Assembly (NCBI GenBank): GCA_029259635.1
Contig: JAJDEU010000019.1
Span: 1-64,000 of the forward strand
Direction of reading: 5' to 3'
Length of the DNA stretch: 64,000 bases
Source: Planctomycetota bacterium
GTDB lineage: Bacteria > Planctomycetota > UBA1135 > GCA-002686595
A program made the translations under genes and the position numbers. Under the pieces are notes generated by a model. That model saw nothing but the letters and a program-made list of their open reading frames with translations, ran no database searches and was not told where the DNA came from. Positions 52,168 to 60,490 of this stretch are shown piece by piece; the first letter of the stretch is position 1, and the number at the start of each line of letters is the position of its first letter.

Positions 52168-53136
52168 ATGACCGACGACAATCCAATCCCAAGCGAGCGC
52201 GCCGACGCCGCTGCCCCTCGCGCGCTCTCGGCGCTCTCCTTCACGCTAGCCCTGTCCGTTCTGCTAGCCATCTTCGTCCTCCTCAATCCGGTCTGGAAGT
52301 CTTCCACGATGAGCGAGTGGGACCAGAACATCTGGTGGAGCTACGCGGCCATTCCCCTCGTCGCCGCGATCTTCCTAGCCTTCGAAAAGAAGCTCGGCCT
52401 GCCCGCCCTCTTCTTGGACTCGATGAAGCTGACCTTCGCGAAGTTCGCTATCACCTTCATCGCGTCGAACCTCTTTTGGAGCTACGGCGGCGTTCCCGGC
52501 ACCGGCTCAGAGCCCGCCACAACCGCACGCGGCTCCTCCGAGCTCTCCTTCACGCCCCACGATGTGCCGGCGAGCACTCCTCTCGATCCCCCGAGTTTGG
52601 GCTCCCTCTCCGGCGTGGTTCGAGATCGCGAAGGCCAACCTGTGGAAGGAGCACTCGTCTACACTCGCGCGGGTCTCGAAGAGTTCAGTTTTTCTCCGCC
52701 ATCAGAACCCGTTCGGTTCACGCATCACGGTGACCATGTCGCGCCACCTCTTGCGGTCATACAAGTTCACCAACTCGTCACCGTTCACTCCGAATCACCA
52801 GAGCTCCACACCGCTGTCCTGTCTACCGCCGAACGAAACCAACTGCTCAACTTTCCGGTCTTGCCACAAAAGAAGCGCGACCTCATGTTCGCGCATCCGC
52901 ACGGCCCCATCTCGATCACCTGCAGCATTCACGGCACCAAAGAGTCTCCCGCGAACCTCATCATCACCTCCAACCCTTTCTACTCCTGGACGGATCGGAG
53001 TGGTCGATTCGAGATCGAGGGAATCCCATCGCGCAAAGTGGAACTCGCGACTTGGACGACCTCGGAAATCTCAACCGTGCAACAGATCGAGATCAGAGCA
53101 CAGGCAAACCAAGATGTTGTTCTGCAACTTCGCTAA
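52168..53136 (+). CDS. Membrane-anchored cupredoxin-like protein with degenerate copper site
   Basis: 322 residues from the ATG at 52168. Hydrophobic helices near 21-40 and 56-70, possibly a third near 84-103. After a Thr/Ser/Pro linker, residues 145-318 combine a carboxypeptidase-regulatory-like start (LSGVVRDREGQPVEGALV) with a cupredoxin-like fold: VIQVHQLVTVHSESPELHTA, then SITCSIHGTKESPA and FYSWTDRSGRFEIEGIPS. In active relatives the last Cu site reads CxxHxxM; here Cys and His remain but the following Met is absent, so blue-copper function is doubtful. It stands alone, divergent from the spermidine-synthase-like gene. Confidence 0.7.
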   Translation: MTDDNPIPSERADAAAPRALSALSFTLALSVLLAIFVLLNPVWKSSTMSEWDQNIWWSYAAIPLVAAIFLAFEKKLGLPALFLDSMKLTFAKFAITFIASNLFWSYGGVPGTGSEPATTARGSSELSFTPHDVPASTPLDPPSLGSLSGVVRDREGQPVEGALVYTRAGLEEFSFSPPSEPVRFTHHGDHVAPPLAVIQVHQLVTVHSESPELHTAVLSTAERNQLLNFPVLPQKKRDLMFAHPHGPISITCSIHGTKESPANLIITSNPFYSWTDRSGRFEIEGIPSRKVELATWTTSEISTVQQIEIRAQANQDVVLQLR

Positions 53137-53605
53137 GTCCTTATCCGCCTCGTTCCATCCCGGCTCGCGAGCCTGCAACTTGATCGGATGGCAAGTGCTT
53201 AGACCTCGCGACTGAGGTCCACTCTCACGCTCGATTGCAGACCGAGCAGATCTCTCGATCAAAGCCTCGATTGCCCTAACCTGGTTTTTGGTTTGCCAGC
53301 CGAGCGGTTCACGTCGATTCAAGATCAGGCTGCAGTCCTGTCACGCGCGCCCAACCCCATAGTCACACCTATGCGCTCGCGAAACAGAGGCGTTCACTTC
53401 CCGGAGGCGAAGTAGCGAATAACGCTTCTAGACGGACATGAATCCGAACCCTGCCGCGAACTTCCGATTCCAGATTTTGCTCTCAAATCCACAATTTATA
53501 CGGGACTGAGAGCCATAGCCGCCTGAAGCCGCCTGTCGTGACTGGCATGCGCGTTGCCAAAGACGAGTTACGAATTCAAACCCCAAATCATTGGAGACAC
53601 CTAAA
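53137..53605. other. Intergenic region, 469 bases, upstream of a small secreted protein
   Basis: A 12-base perfect palindrome GGCTCGCGAGCC lies at 53161-53172, soon after the previous stop. The region near 53470-53505 is AT-rich (TTTTGCTCTCAAATCC, CAATTTATAC) and may contain the promoter of the next gene, but hexamer spacing is not convincing. No gene seen. Confidence 0.4.
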
Positions 53606-54061
53606 ATGCGTAACTCAAAACTATCTATTATCGCTGGCGCCGCACTTGCTCTTGCCACCTTAACCTCTTCGACCTCTGCACTCGCCGAGCCTGCAGCCAT
53701 CGCCCAGGAGTGCGCTCAGAAGGTCATGGTCATGGCCAATGGCTCTGTCGCTTCTCTAGCGAACCTCGGGGATGCGGGTATCGAGACGCTTGTCGAACTG
53801 AGAGCTGCGGGAGTAGGCCCCGAGGTTCTTCTTCGCGTTGGAACCGACATTCAAAAGAAGCTGATGGAGGAAGCAAACTCTACGATCGGCGCGATCACTT
53901 CCATGACCGAGGAGTGCACTGAGCTTCTACGTCGAGTCGGTGCTGACGAGCTCTTGATTACTCGACTTCAGGGTTTCACGGACCGTGTAAATGTCGGGAT
54001 TCGAGAGGCGGCATTTTTTCAAGTCATGCGCGTCGCTCGAATGCTGCAAATCGCCGCCTAG
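53606..54061 (+). CDS. Small secreted helical protein, unrecognised
   Basis: 151 residues from the ATG at 53606, with GGAG nine bases upstream. Signal peptide MRNSKLSIIAGAALALATLTSSTSALA. The mature part is predicted all-helical, with MVMANGSVASLANLGDAGIE, ELRAAGVGPEVLLRVGTDIQ and a repeat-like RVGADELLITRLQGFTDRV, and contains two Cys (positions 36 and 103) that could pair. Base use is richer in A and T than the neighbours. I do not know the family. It is flanked by a palindrome upstream and a hairpin downstream and appears monocistronic. Confidence 0.7.
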   Translation: MRNSKLSIIAGAALALATLTSSTSALAEPAAIAQECAQKVMVMANGSVASLANLGDAGIETLVELRAAGVGPEVLLRVGTDIQKKLMEEANSTIGAITSMTEECTELLRRVGADELLITRLQGFTDRVNVGIREAAFFQVMRVARMLQIAA

Positions 54062-54124
54062 GCGCATTGCCTCGTAGCCGATCGGCGCCTTAGCAATTCG
54101 CTCGATTACGTCGGCATTTCAATA

Positions 54125-54163
54125 CCGCACGACTCACTTCTACGAATGAAGCGGGTTGTGCGG
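54125..54163. other. Hairpin downstream of the small secreted-protein gene
   Basis: CCGCACGAC (54125-54133) pairs with GTTGTGCGG (54155-54163) with one G-U, and an inner CTTC/GAAG stem closes the loop. No U-tract follows on either strand. It may be a 3'-end structure, part of the leader of the GT2 gene at 54300, or a small structured RNA. Confidence 0.35.
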
Positions 54164-54299
54164 TCGCCGTATAAGAGAATCACCCGAAACTGAGTGCGGT
54201 GGACGACAGAAGGTTGTTGCCCTCTTGAGAGACGAGTTTTTATCTTTTCATAGCGCCCGCAGTTCCACTTTCGGGGCAACGTCGGCAATCTGAACGGAG

Positions 54300-55064
54300 A
54301 TGCAGCTCTCTCTCGTCATTCCATGCCATAACGCGGCGGCCTTTGTCGCCGAACGCCTGCGGGTACTCGACCGTTACCTGGCGAGCACCGACCTCGACTA
54401 CGAGATCATCGCAGTAGACGACGGGAGCACGGATGCCACCGCGAGCGAGCTCGAAGGACTTGCGCTTCCGCGCCTTCGCGTTCTCCGCGAGCCGAAGAAC
54501 CGCGGCAAGTTCGGCGCTCTCAAAGCCGGCATGCAAGCGGCTAACGGCGAGTGCTGCATGTTCACCGACGCGGACGTCCCCTACGAGCTCGACGCGATTC
54601 CCTACATGGCCGAGCTCGTGCTCGATCGACAGTTCCAAGTGGTGATCGGCGACCGCACTCTGCGCGGAGCCTCCTATCGGTCCGAGCTGGCGCCGGTGCG
54701 CCGCCTGCTCACCTCACTCTTCACCGTCTGCATTCGGCTGTTCGTCACCGGCGGCTTGTGGGATACGCAGTGCGGACTCAAAGCCTTTCGTCGCGATATC
54801 GCTCACCGAATCTTTCCGCTGGTCCACGACGAGGGCTTTGCCGGCGATGTCGAGTTGCTCTACATCGCGCTCACCTACAACCTGGAGATCAAGCGCGTTC
54901 CGGTTCGCCTGAAATTCCAAGCGCCCTCCAGCGTCAATTCCTTTCGCGACGGTTGGCGCATGCTGGTCGCGCTCTTCGGCATCCGATCGCGCTCACGTCG
55001 CGGTGCTTATCGAGACGGCGAACTCGAGAGCCTCTCTCATCAAGACTACTGGAACTCGAAATGA
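54300..55064 (+). CDS. Family 2 glycosyltransferase (dolichyl-phosphate glucosyl-transferase-like)
   Basis: 254 residues. GT-A fold: LSLVIPCHNAAAFVAERL (3-20), nucleotide-binding Asp40-Asp41 in AVDDGSTDAT, LREPKNRGKFGALKAGMQ, metal-binding DAD in FTDADVPYELD (near 84), and the acceptor-side segment GLWDTQCGLKAFRRDIA with GFAGDVELLYIA. This pattern fits enzymes that move glucose or mannose from a nucleotide sugar to polyprenyl phosphate, which could feed the GT39-type transferases elsewhere in the window. No membrane helix. Its stop overlaps the start of the methyltransferase gene (ATGA), showing coupling. Confidence 0.9.
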   Translation: MQLSLVIPCHNAAAFVAERLRVLDRYLASTDLDYEIIAVDDGSTDATASELEGLALPRLRVLREPKNRGKFGALKAGMQAANGECCMFTDADVPYELDAIPYMAELVLDRQFQVVIGDRTLRGASYRSELAPVRRLLTSLFTVCIRLFVTGGLWDTQCGLKAFRRDIAHRIFPLVHDEGFAGDVELLYIALTYNLEIKRVPVRLKFQAPSSVNSFRDGWRMLVALFGIRSRSRRGAYRDGELESLSHQDYWNSK

Positions 55065-55789
55065 GCGAGCCGCGTCGTACCGGCGACCGGATCGCCATTC
55101 CCGGGGACTACCAACACCGGGCCCTGACCGAAGGCCACGCCGTTCAGCGTTTTTGGCACACCGCAAAGCAAGGCTTGCTCGACTGGGCGCTCGAGATCGA
55201 AGCCGGTCAAAGGATTCTCGATGTCGGTTCCGGTTCCGGCGTCTTCGCAGACCAAATGGCACAGCGCGGCGCAATTGTCACGGGCGTTGACGCGAACGCC
55301 GACGCCATCCGCTACTCCAGCGAGACCTTTAGCCGCGAGGGGCTTAAGTTCATCGAAGGCTATCTCGACGAACTCTCTTTGGATCCCGGCTCGTTCGACG
55401 CGGCCACTTGCCTCGAAGTCATCGAGCACGTCCACCCGCCTCAAGTGACCAAATTGCTCGGCGACTTCTTCGAGTTGCTGAAACCCGGTGGCCGGTTGCT
55501 CATCACCACACCGAACTATCGCGGCACCTGGCCCATCGTCGAGTGGTTGACCGATCGCCTCGGTTCCGCCGCGCACATGGACGAGGATCAGCACGTCACG
55601 CACTTTCATCGCGCGATGCTCCGCGAGTTTTTGGAGGGCGCGGGCTTTCAGGTCGAGTTGCTCACGACCTACAGCACCTTCGCCCCCTTCACCGCCGCGG
55701 TCTCTTGGAAGTTCGCAGCCTGGCTCGATCGAGCCGAACGCGGCTTGCCCTTCGGCAACCTCTTAGTCGCCGTTGCGCGCCGTCCGTGA
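55061..55789 (+). CDS. Class I SAM-dependent methyltransferase (UbiG-like)
   Basis: 242 residues; the ATG at 55061 overlaps the GT2 stop, and the longer open frame back to 54551 is out of register with that gene and rejected. Motif I ILDVGSGSGVFADQM (52-66), acidic GVDANADAI, FDAATCLEVIEHV (motif II), LLKPGGRLLITTPNYRG (motif III). The overall pattern is that of UbiG/Coq3-like or sugar-lipid methyltransferases. Coupling to a polyprenyl-phosphate sugar transferase suggests that the product glycan or lipid is methylated, but the substrate is not shown. Confidence 0.9.
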   Translation: MSEPRRTGDRIAIPGDYQHRALTEGHAVQRFWHTAKQGLLDWALEIEAGQRILDVGSGSGVFADQMAQRGAIVTGVDANADAIRYSSETFSREGLKFIEGYLDELSLDPGSFDAATCLEVIEHVHPPQVTKLLGDFFELLKPGGRLLITTPNYRGTWPIVEWLTDRLGSAAHMDEDQHVTHFHRAMLREFLEGAGFQVELLTTYSTFAPFTAAVSWKFAAWLDRAERGLPFGNLLVAVARRP

Positions 55790-55805
55790 CTCGACGCGGA
55801 AACGG

Positions 55806-57614
55806 TCAGTCGCCGGTCTGCGTTGGACCAACGCCGACCTCGAAGAGCGCATAGGCTTCGGTCCTTTTCGCCGGCGCACCCAAAACCTCTTCCAAAGCGC
55901 GACGAGCTGTGCGCAATCCGACTTCGTCCCGACGAATCTCGAAGGGCCCGGAGGCGCGAACATGAAGAAGTTCCCTCCGCGAGAATGCGAAGGGCATCCA
56001 GATCGTCTGCTTGTCTACCGACGTCCGAGCGCGTCTCGAGAACGACTGATTGTGCAACACGATGGAAGTGACTCCGCGTTTGCGCAACCAGTCGACGAGC
56101 GGCTGAGCGCGTCCGCGCTCCAACGTCTTCCAATGTCGATCCAGCACTTGCCCAGCGCTTTGCCCCCCGGGAGACAAAGCCAAGCTCGTGATGTATCCCT
56201 GGGGAATCGGTCGCTCGTGCACCGTCTGCCACAGGTTCGCGAGACTATCGGAGCCACGGCCTACACTCGCGGGCAGATGCACGATGGGCCCAGTGTCGGC
56301 GCGAAGCGCGCTAACACTTTTCGGAACCGCTGACTCGAAAGTCTCGAGCGGGCCCGGTTTGATCTCGATCACGACGAGGAAGACGCACACGCCGAAGAGC
56401 GCTCGAACGACCTTTAGGCTTCGGTGCGCCATGCACTCCCTCCAGCAACACGCGACTAAGACAATCCAAGCCAGTTGCATCATGACTTGAAAACGATCGG
56501 GCTTGCGCAACATCGAAAGGACCGGCACGGAGTCGATCCAGGCGTAGGGCAGCTCGATGCCCGTCAGTTCTCCGCCGATCGTCAGGCGCGGACCGAGGCC
56601 GAGCACGAAGAAGACGGCGAGAACCAGAATCCAAAAGCCGCGTCCTTTGAGACCCCGCCAACCGGCCAAGACAACGAAGAGCGCCGTCCAACAGAGCATC
56701 GTCGGCCACGAGACGATCGTCACTTCGGGTGGACCGATCCACCGAAAGCCGAGCAGATCGTTGGAGCGATCGATGTAGTCTTCGATCGAGACGTCGGGAC
56801 CCGGCGGCGCGGAGCCCGACTCGGAGAGCAGCGGCCAACCGATGGCGAGAGAGAGGAGACCAGCGCCGAGACCGGCCGTCAGCAAGCGCAGTGTGCCGCG
56901 CACAAAGGGCGTGTCGCGATACTCGAGGAAAGCGAACAGCGCGAAGAGCGCTCCAAAGATTCCCGCGTAGACCAGGTAGTACCAAGAAGTCAGGCCGAGC
57001 GCGGCGACGCATAGAACGACGCCGAGTGCGTTGCGCGCTCCTCCATCCCTGCGCATGCGAATCAGAAACAGCGCGACGAGCGGGAGGAACTCAAGGGTCG
57101 AGATGTTGAGTTGCGCGAGATAGTGCGTGTGGAAAGGTGAGAAGGCCCAGAGCAAGCCGGCGATAAAGGCGCCGGTTCGGCTGCCGGAGACTTCGCGCGC
57201 CAGAGCGTATGCCGCCCAGCCCGACAACCAAAAGTGAATCAAGAGGAGCCACTCGAAAGCGGTCTCGTAGCTCAGCCACTGCCCCAGCAGCGCACCGGGG
57301 ACGGAGTTGCCGAGAGACAGGGTGTGGCGCGCGAGCGAGACGCCGTTCGGAAAGTGAAGTAACTCGGTCGAATAAGGCGAGACCCCTTCCCATACCGACT
57401 GACCGACCCACCACAGGTTCCACAGGTTGATGTAGTAGTCGGGGCGCGCGCTGATGTCGACGCCGGGCGAATAGGCCAGCGGCCACGTAAACAAGATCGC
57501 TGCGATCGCGTAAGCGAGAGGCACAACGAGCGCGGCGGCGCGACGCGAGGTCGGCGGGTTGCTCGCGCTGCTATTGGTTTCGTTACTCACGAGATCGCTG
57601 ACGGGATTCCACAC
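55806..57614 (-). CDS. Large polytopic membrane protein, glycosyltransferase-like
   Basis: 602 residues from a GTG whose first base is the last base of the upstream stop (TAGTG), so tightly coupled. First helix near 28-47, then an outer loop DISARPDYYINLWNLWWVGQ with an acidic residue before the second helix, and about ten membrane segments to residue 420; the C-terminal 170 residues are soluble (LRKRGVTSIVLHNQSF). The layout resembles membrane glycosyltransferases of the GT-C type, though no HPPL or similar loop is visible, and I regard the function as tentative. It is last in the run that begins with nrdA. Confidence 0.7.
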   Translation of the reverse strand: MWNPVSDLVSNETNSSASNPPTSRRAAALVVPLAYAIAAILFTWPLAYSPGVDISARPDYYINLWNLWWVGQSVWEGVSPYSTELLHFPNGVSLARHTLSLGNSVPGALLGQWLSYETAFEWLLLIHFWLSGWAAYALAREVSGSRTGAFIAGLLWAFSPFHTHYLAQLNISTLEFLPLVALFLIRMRRDGGARNALGVVLCVAALGLTSWYYLVYAGIFGALFALFAFLEYRDTPFVRGTLRLLTAGLGAGLLSLAIGWPLLSESGSAPPGPDVSIEDYIDRSNDLLGFRWIGPPEVTIVSWPTMLCWTALFVVLAGWRGLKGRGFWILVLAVFFVLGLGPRLTIGGELTGIELPYAWIDSVPVLSMLRKPDRFQVMMQLAWIVLVACCWRECMAHRSLKVVRALFGVCVFLVVIEIKPGPLETFESAVPKSVSALRADTGPIVHLPASVGRGSDSLANLWQTVHERPIPQGYITSLALSPGGQSAGQVLDRHWKTLERGRAQPLVDWLRKRGVTSIVLHNQSFSRRARTSVDKQTIWMPFAFSRRELLHVRASGPFEIRRDEVGLRTARRALEEVLGAPAKRTEAYALFEVGVGPTQTGD

Positions 57615-58927
57615 TATTCATCGTCAGGCTCATGCGCGCTCGATTTCGGCGCTCGCAGCCCGATGAGAATGTAAACGAAGGCACCGCTCACCAACACGAT
57701 ACTGGCCGGGATCAGTTGGCCGCCTCTCTCGACAATCATCACTCCCGTCATCCCAAGGACGAGCAGGAGAAAGAGCGCCGGAACCCACGGGTAACCCGAA
57801 ATCGGAACGCGCTCTTTTCCTTCACGGAGTCGAATCCGGATTAGGCCAATGACAGCCAGCGCGGTGGAGAGACTCAGGATCCAACCGAGGTTCGTCAGCT
57901 GCTCGCGCAGATCGGAAGCCCACAAGACGCCGATGGACAACACGACTTGCAGCCAGATCGCGCTCGTCGGTGACTTGCCGGTGAAAGCGAAGACGCGCGG
58001 GAAGACGCGGTCGTCGGCCATCTTCGCGACGACGCGCGGACCGATCATGACCATCGATGAGATCGAGGTGGCGAGCGCGACGACCAGAATGACGCGCACT
58101 AGGCGTTCGAGATCGGGACCACCGAGCGAGGCGGCTGCCGCAGCGGCGATATCTTGGCGACCGGCCAGCTCCTCAATCGGTGCTGCGTGAACGAAGATCC
58201 AGTTGAGCGCGAGATAGAGCGCCGTAACGATCAGGGTTCCGATTAAGAGCGCGCGCGGGACGCTGCGCGTTGGGTCGCGCGCTTCGCCGGCAATGTAGAC
58301 CGCCGCGTTCCAGCCGGAATAGCTCAGCGAGACCCACATGAGCGTCGTGGCGAACGCGCCGAGAGTCGAGCTCGGCAGCTCGGCGAGTTGGTTGGGCTCG
58401 GGAAGAACGGGCAAGCTCGTCCAACCGATCCAGACCAGGGCGCCGAGCAAGAGGAGCTTGGCGGCAACGGCAAGATTTTGGACGGACTTCGCGGGCGCGA
58501 CGCCCGCCGTGTGCAAGAGGCCGATGACGATCAGCACGGCGGTTCCAACGACATCCGGCGCCATCGAATCGGGCATCCAGGGGGCGAGGTAGATGGCCGT
58601 CGTCTCCGCGGCGAAAGCGATCGCTCCGGTGAAGCCGGCCCACAGGGAGATCCAGCCGGCGAGGAAGCCGAGGAACGGGTGCAGGGTGCGCGAGAGAAAT
58701 AGGTACTCGCCGCCGGAGTCCGAGAGCCGCGCGGAGAGCGCCCCGTAGGAGAGCGCTCCCAAGATGGCCATCACGCCACCGACGACCCACGCGAGCATGA
58801 CCGAGGCGGGAGCTCCCAGGTCGGCCAGCGCGAATCCCGAAGTCGAAAAGACGCCGGCCCCGATCATGTTCGCGATCACAAGTGCGCTGAGACTCGGGAC
58901 GCCCAGGCACCGCCGATCTTTCGTCAT
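57614..58927 (-). CDS. APC-superfamily amino acid/polyamine permease
   Basis: 437 residues with twelve predicted membrane helices. Helix 1 has the family's unwound substrate site, VIANMIGAGVFSTSGFAL (17-34), and the SGGEYLFLSRTLHPFLGFLAGW segment (split here by helix 3) is typical of basic amino acid/polyamine antiporters and y+LAT-type exchangers. EARDPTRSVPRALLIG marks the loop before helix 7. It would carry amino acids across the inner membrane; the specific substrate is not visible. Its ATG overlaps the stop of the methyltransferase gene (ATGA). Confidence 0.9.
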   Translation of the reverse strand: MTKDRRCLGVPSLSALVIANMIGAGVFSTSGFALADLGAPASVMLAWVVGGVMAILGALSYGALSARLSDSGGEYLFLSRTLHPFLGFLAGWISLWAGFTGAIAFAAETTAIYLAPWMPDSMAPDVVGTAVLIVIGLLHTAGVAPAKSVQNLAVAAKLLLLGALVWIGWTSLPVLPEPNQLAELPSSTLGAFATTLMWVSLSYSGWNAAVYIAGEARDPTRSVPRALLIGTLIVTALYLALNWIFVHAAPIEELAGRQDIAAAAAASLGGPDLERLVRVILVVALATSISSMVMIGPRVVAKMADDRVFPRVFAFTGKSPTSAIWLQVVLSIGVLWASDLREQLTNLGWILSLSTALAVIGLIRIRLREGKERVPISGYPWVPALFLLLVLGMTGVMIVERGGQLIPASIVLVSGAFVYILIGLRAPKSSAHEPDDE

Positions 58928-59661
58928 CTCTTGCGGAAGCGCGCCACCCAGTTCTCCGTGAGTCCCGCGATCTTCAGCTCCTCAATCAGGTCGAAGCCGA
59001 ACGAATCCAGCTCGGCGAAGACCTCCGCCTTGCCGGCACGTACATGGTCCATCAGCCAATCGCGCGTCACACCCGGAATGCGTTCGAAGTCCACAATCAC
59101 GACCTCGCCGCCGGTACGCAGAGCGTCGTGAATCGACGCCATCGAGCTCTCGGGATACTCGAAGTGATGATAGACATCACAGATGAACATCAGGTCGGCG
59201 CTGTCCTTCGGAAGGTCGACCGACTTCTCGCCGCACAGCCGCGCTTCGATTTGAGGATACCCCTCCGACTTGGCGCGCTCCGCCAAGTGCTCAACGAAGC
59301 TCGGAGCGATATCGAGCGCGTAGACCTTGCCCTCATCACCGACCGCCTCCGCGAACAGTCCGATGAACGGACCGGTGCCCGCACCGACATCCACAACGAC
59401 TTGACCCGGCTCGATCTTCAGCGCTTCGGCAATCTGAGCGCGCGACGAAAAGATCTCGCGCGACTCGCCCTCGAAGCGCTCGACCCACTCCTCAACTTTG
59501 AGTTCGGGGTCCAGGAAATTGTCATTGATACCGGGCTTGACGCTCTCTTCCGAAGGAGCTGCCGGGGGAGTTTCGGCGACCGAGATCGGAGGTTCGGGCG
59601 AGCTATCGCAGCTCGTCATGAGAGCGAGGAACAAAACGGTCACGGGGGCTAAGCTTTGCAT
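58924..59661 (-). CDS. Putative lipoprotein carrying a SAM-methyltransferase domain
   Basis: 245 residues. The N-terminus, APVTVLFLALMTSCDSS, is a signal peptide with a lipobox-like MTSC (Cys18), followed by a Pro/Glu-rich linker typical of exported lipoproteins. Residues 55-245 are a complete class I methyltransferase fold: VVVDVGAGTGPFIGLF (motif I), VYALDIAPSFVEHL, DLMFICDVYHHFEYPE, LRTGGEVVIVDFERIPG. A SAM-dependent enzyme outside the cytoplasm is puzzling, because SAM is not known to be plentiful there; it might stay in the cytoplasm or use another ligand. Coupled to the permease downstream and 70 bases after the crotonase-family gene. Confidence 0.85.
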   Translation of the reverse strand: MQSLAPVTVLFLALMTSCDSSPEPPISVAETPPAAPSEESVKPGINDNFLDPELKVEEWVERFEGESREIFSSRAQIAEALKIEPGQVVVDVGAGTGPFIGLFAEAVGDEGKVYALDIAPSFVEHLAERAKSEGYPQIEARLCGEKSVDLPKDSADLMFICDVYHHFEYPESSMASIHDALRTGGEVVIVDFERIPGVTRDWLMDHVRAGKAEVFAELDSFGFDLIEELKIAGLTENWVARFRKR

Positions 59662-59731
59662 GCGCCCAGCTTATCGTGTCTTACCCGCAGCCTCCCGCCG
59701 ATTTCCAAGAGGCCCGCACACCGAACCCTAT

Positions 59732-60490
59732 TCAGCCCTTGCGGCCGATCGTGCGCTCCAAGTAGTCGCGAATCGCCTGGAGAGTTTCGGGCGAGCGCCA
59801 GGAGGATCGCACCTCGGCCTCCCGCGCGGGACCGAGCTGCTCGATCCTGTCGAGAGCGGGGCGATTCAGCATCACCTTCGTTCTCCGGAAAGCCGCCGCG
59901 GGAATGTTGCCGAGCTCCCCGGCGAGCTTCATCGCTCGGTCGACGAGTTCGGTCTCTCTGACCAGAGCGTCGACGAACTCGCGCTCAAAGGCCTCTTGTG
60001 CCGCATAAGTTTGCCCGAGCAGGATCAGTTCGCGCGCGCGATTGGGCGCATAGCACTGACGCACCATTTCGAGGGCGACCGTCGGCCAAGTCACGCCGAC
60101 TAAGAGCTCCGGCACGCCGATTCGCGCTTTGCCCTCCGCCATTATTCGGTGATCGCAGGCACAGGCGAGAACGTGACCGCCGGCAATCGCATGACCATTG
60201 ATGGCCGCCACGGTGGGGAACGGCGCGTTGAAGAGCGCGAGCAGAGCTCCGTCGAGAATGCCGAGAAGAGCCTCCGCGTAGTCAGCGCCTTCGCTCGTCA
60301 GTCGAACCAAATCGACGCCCGCGGAAAAGGCCCTGCCCGCACCGGTGAGAACGGCCGCTTTGGGCGGGTTCTCCGTCAAGCCGCGGAACTCTTCCTCGAT
60401 GGCGCCGAGAAGCTCGACGTCCAGCGCGTTCACTTTGCCGTGCTCGAGAGTGACGAGCGCCACTCCGTCCCTCAGCTCGGTGGAGATCAA
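59732..60490 (-). CDS. Enoyl-CoA hydratase/isomerase (crotonase) family protein
   Basis: 252 residues from a TTG that overlaps the nrdB stop (TTGA). Crotonase pattern: VALVTLEHGKVNALDVELL, TGAGRAFSAGVDL (oxyanion hole region), INGHAIAGGHVLACACDHRI, and RIGVPELLVGVTWP. Aligned to rat crotonase, the first catalytic Glu (in GGCEL) is replaced by Val, while the second (PEL) remains, as in isomerases and other subgroup members, so hydratase activity is unlikely to be simple. Translational coupling to ribonucleotide reductase is unexpected. An alternative start would be GTG a few codons in. Confidence 0.88.
   Translation of the reverse strand: MISTELRDGVALVTLEHGKVNALDVELLGAIEEEFRGLTENPPKAAVLTGAGRAFSAGVDLVRLTSEGADYAEALLGILDGALLALFNAPFPTVAAINGHAIAGGHVLACACDHRIMAEGKARIGVPELLVGVTWPTVALEMVRQCYAPNRARELILLGQTYAAQEAFEREFVDALVRETELVDRAMKLAGELGNIPAAAFRRTKVMLNRPALDRIEQLGPAREAEVRSSWRSPETLQAIRDYLERTIGRKG

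Noticed and set aside
54551..55060. Upstream extension of the methyltransferase frame
   Set aside because: It overlaps the GT2 gene out of frame; the ATGA overlap at 55061 gives the natural start.
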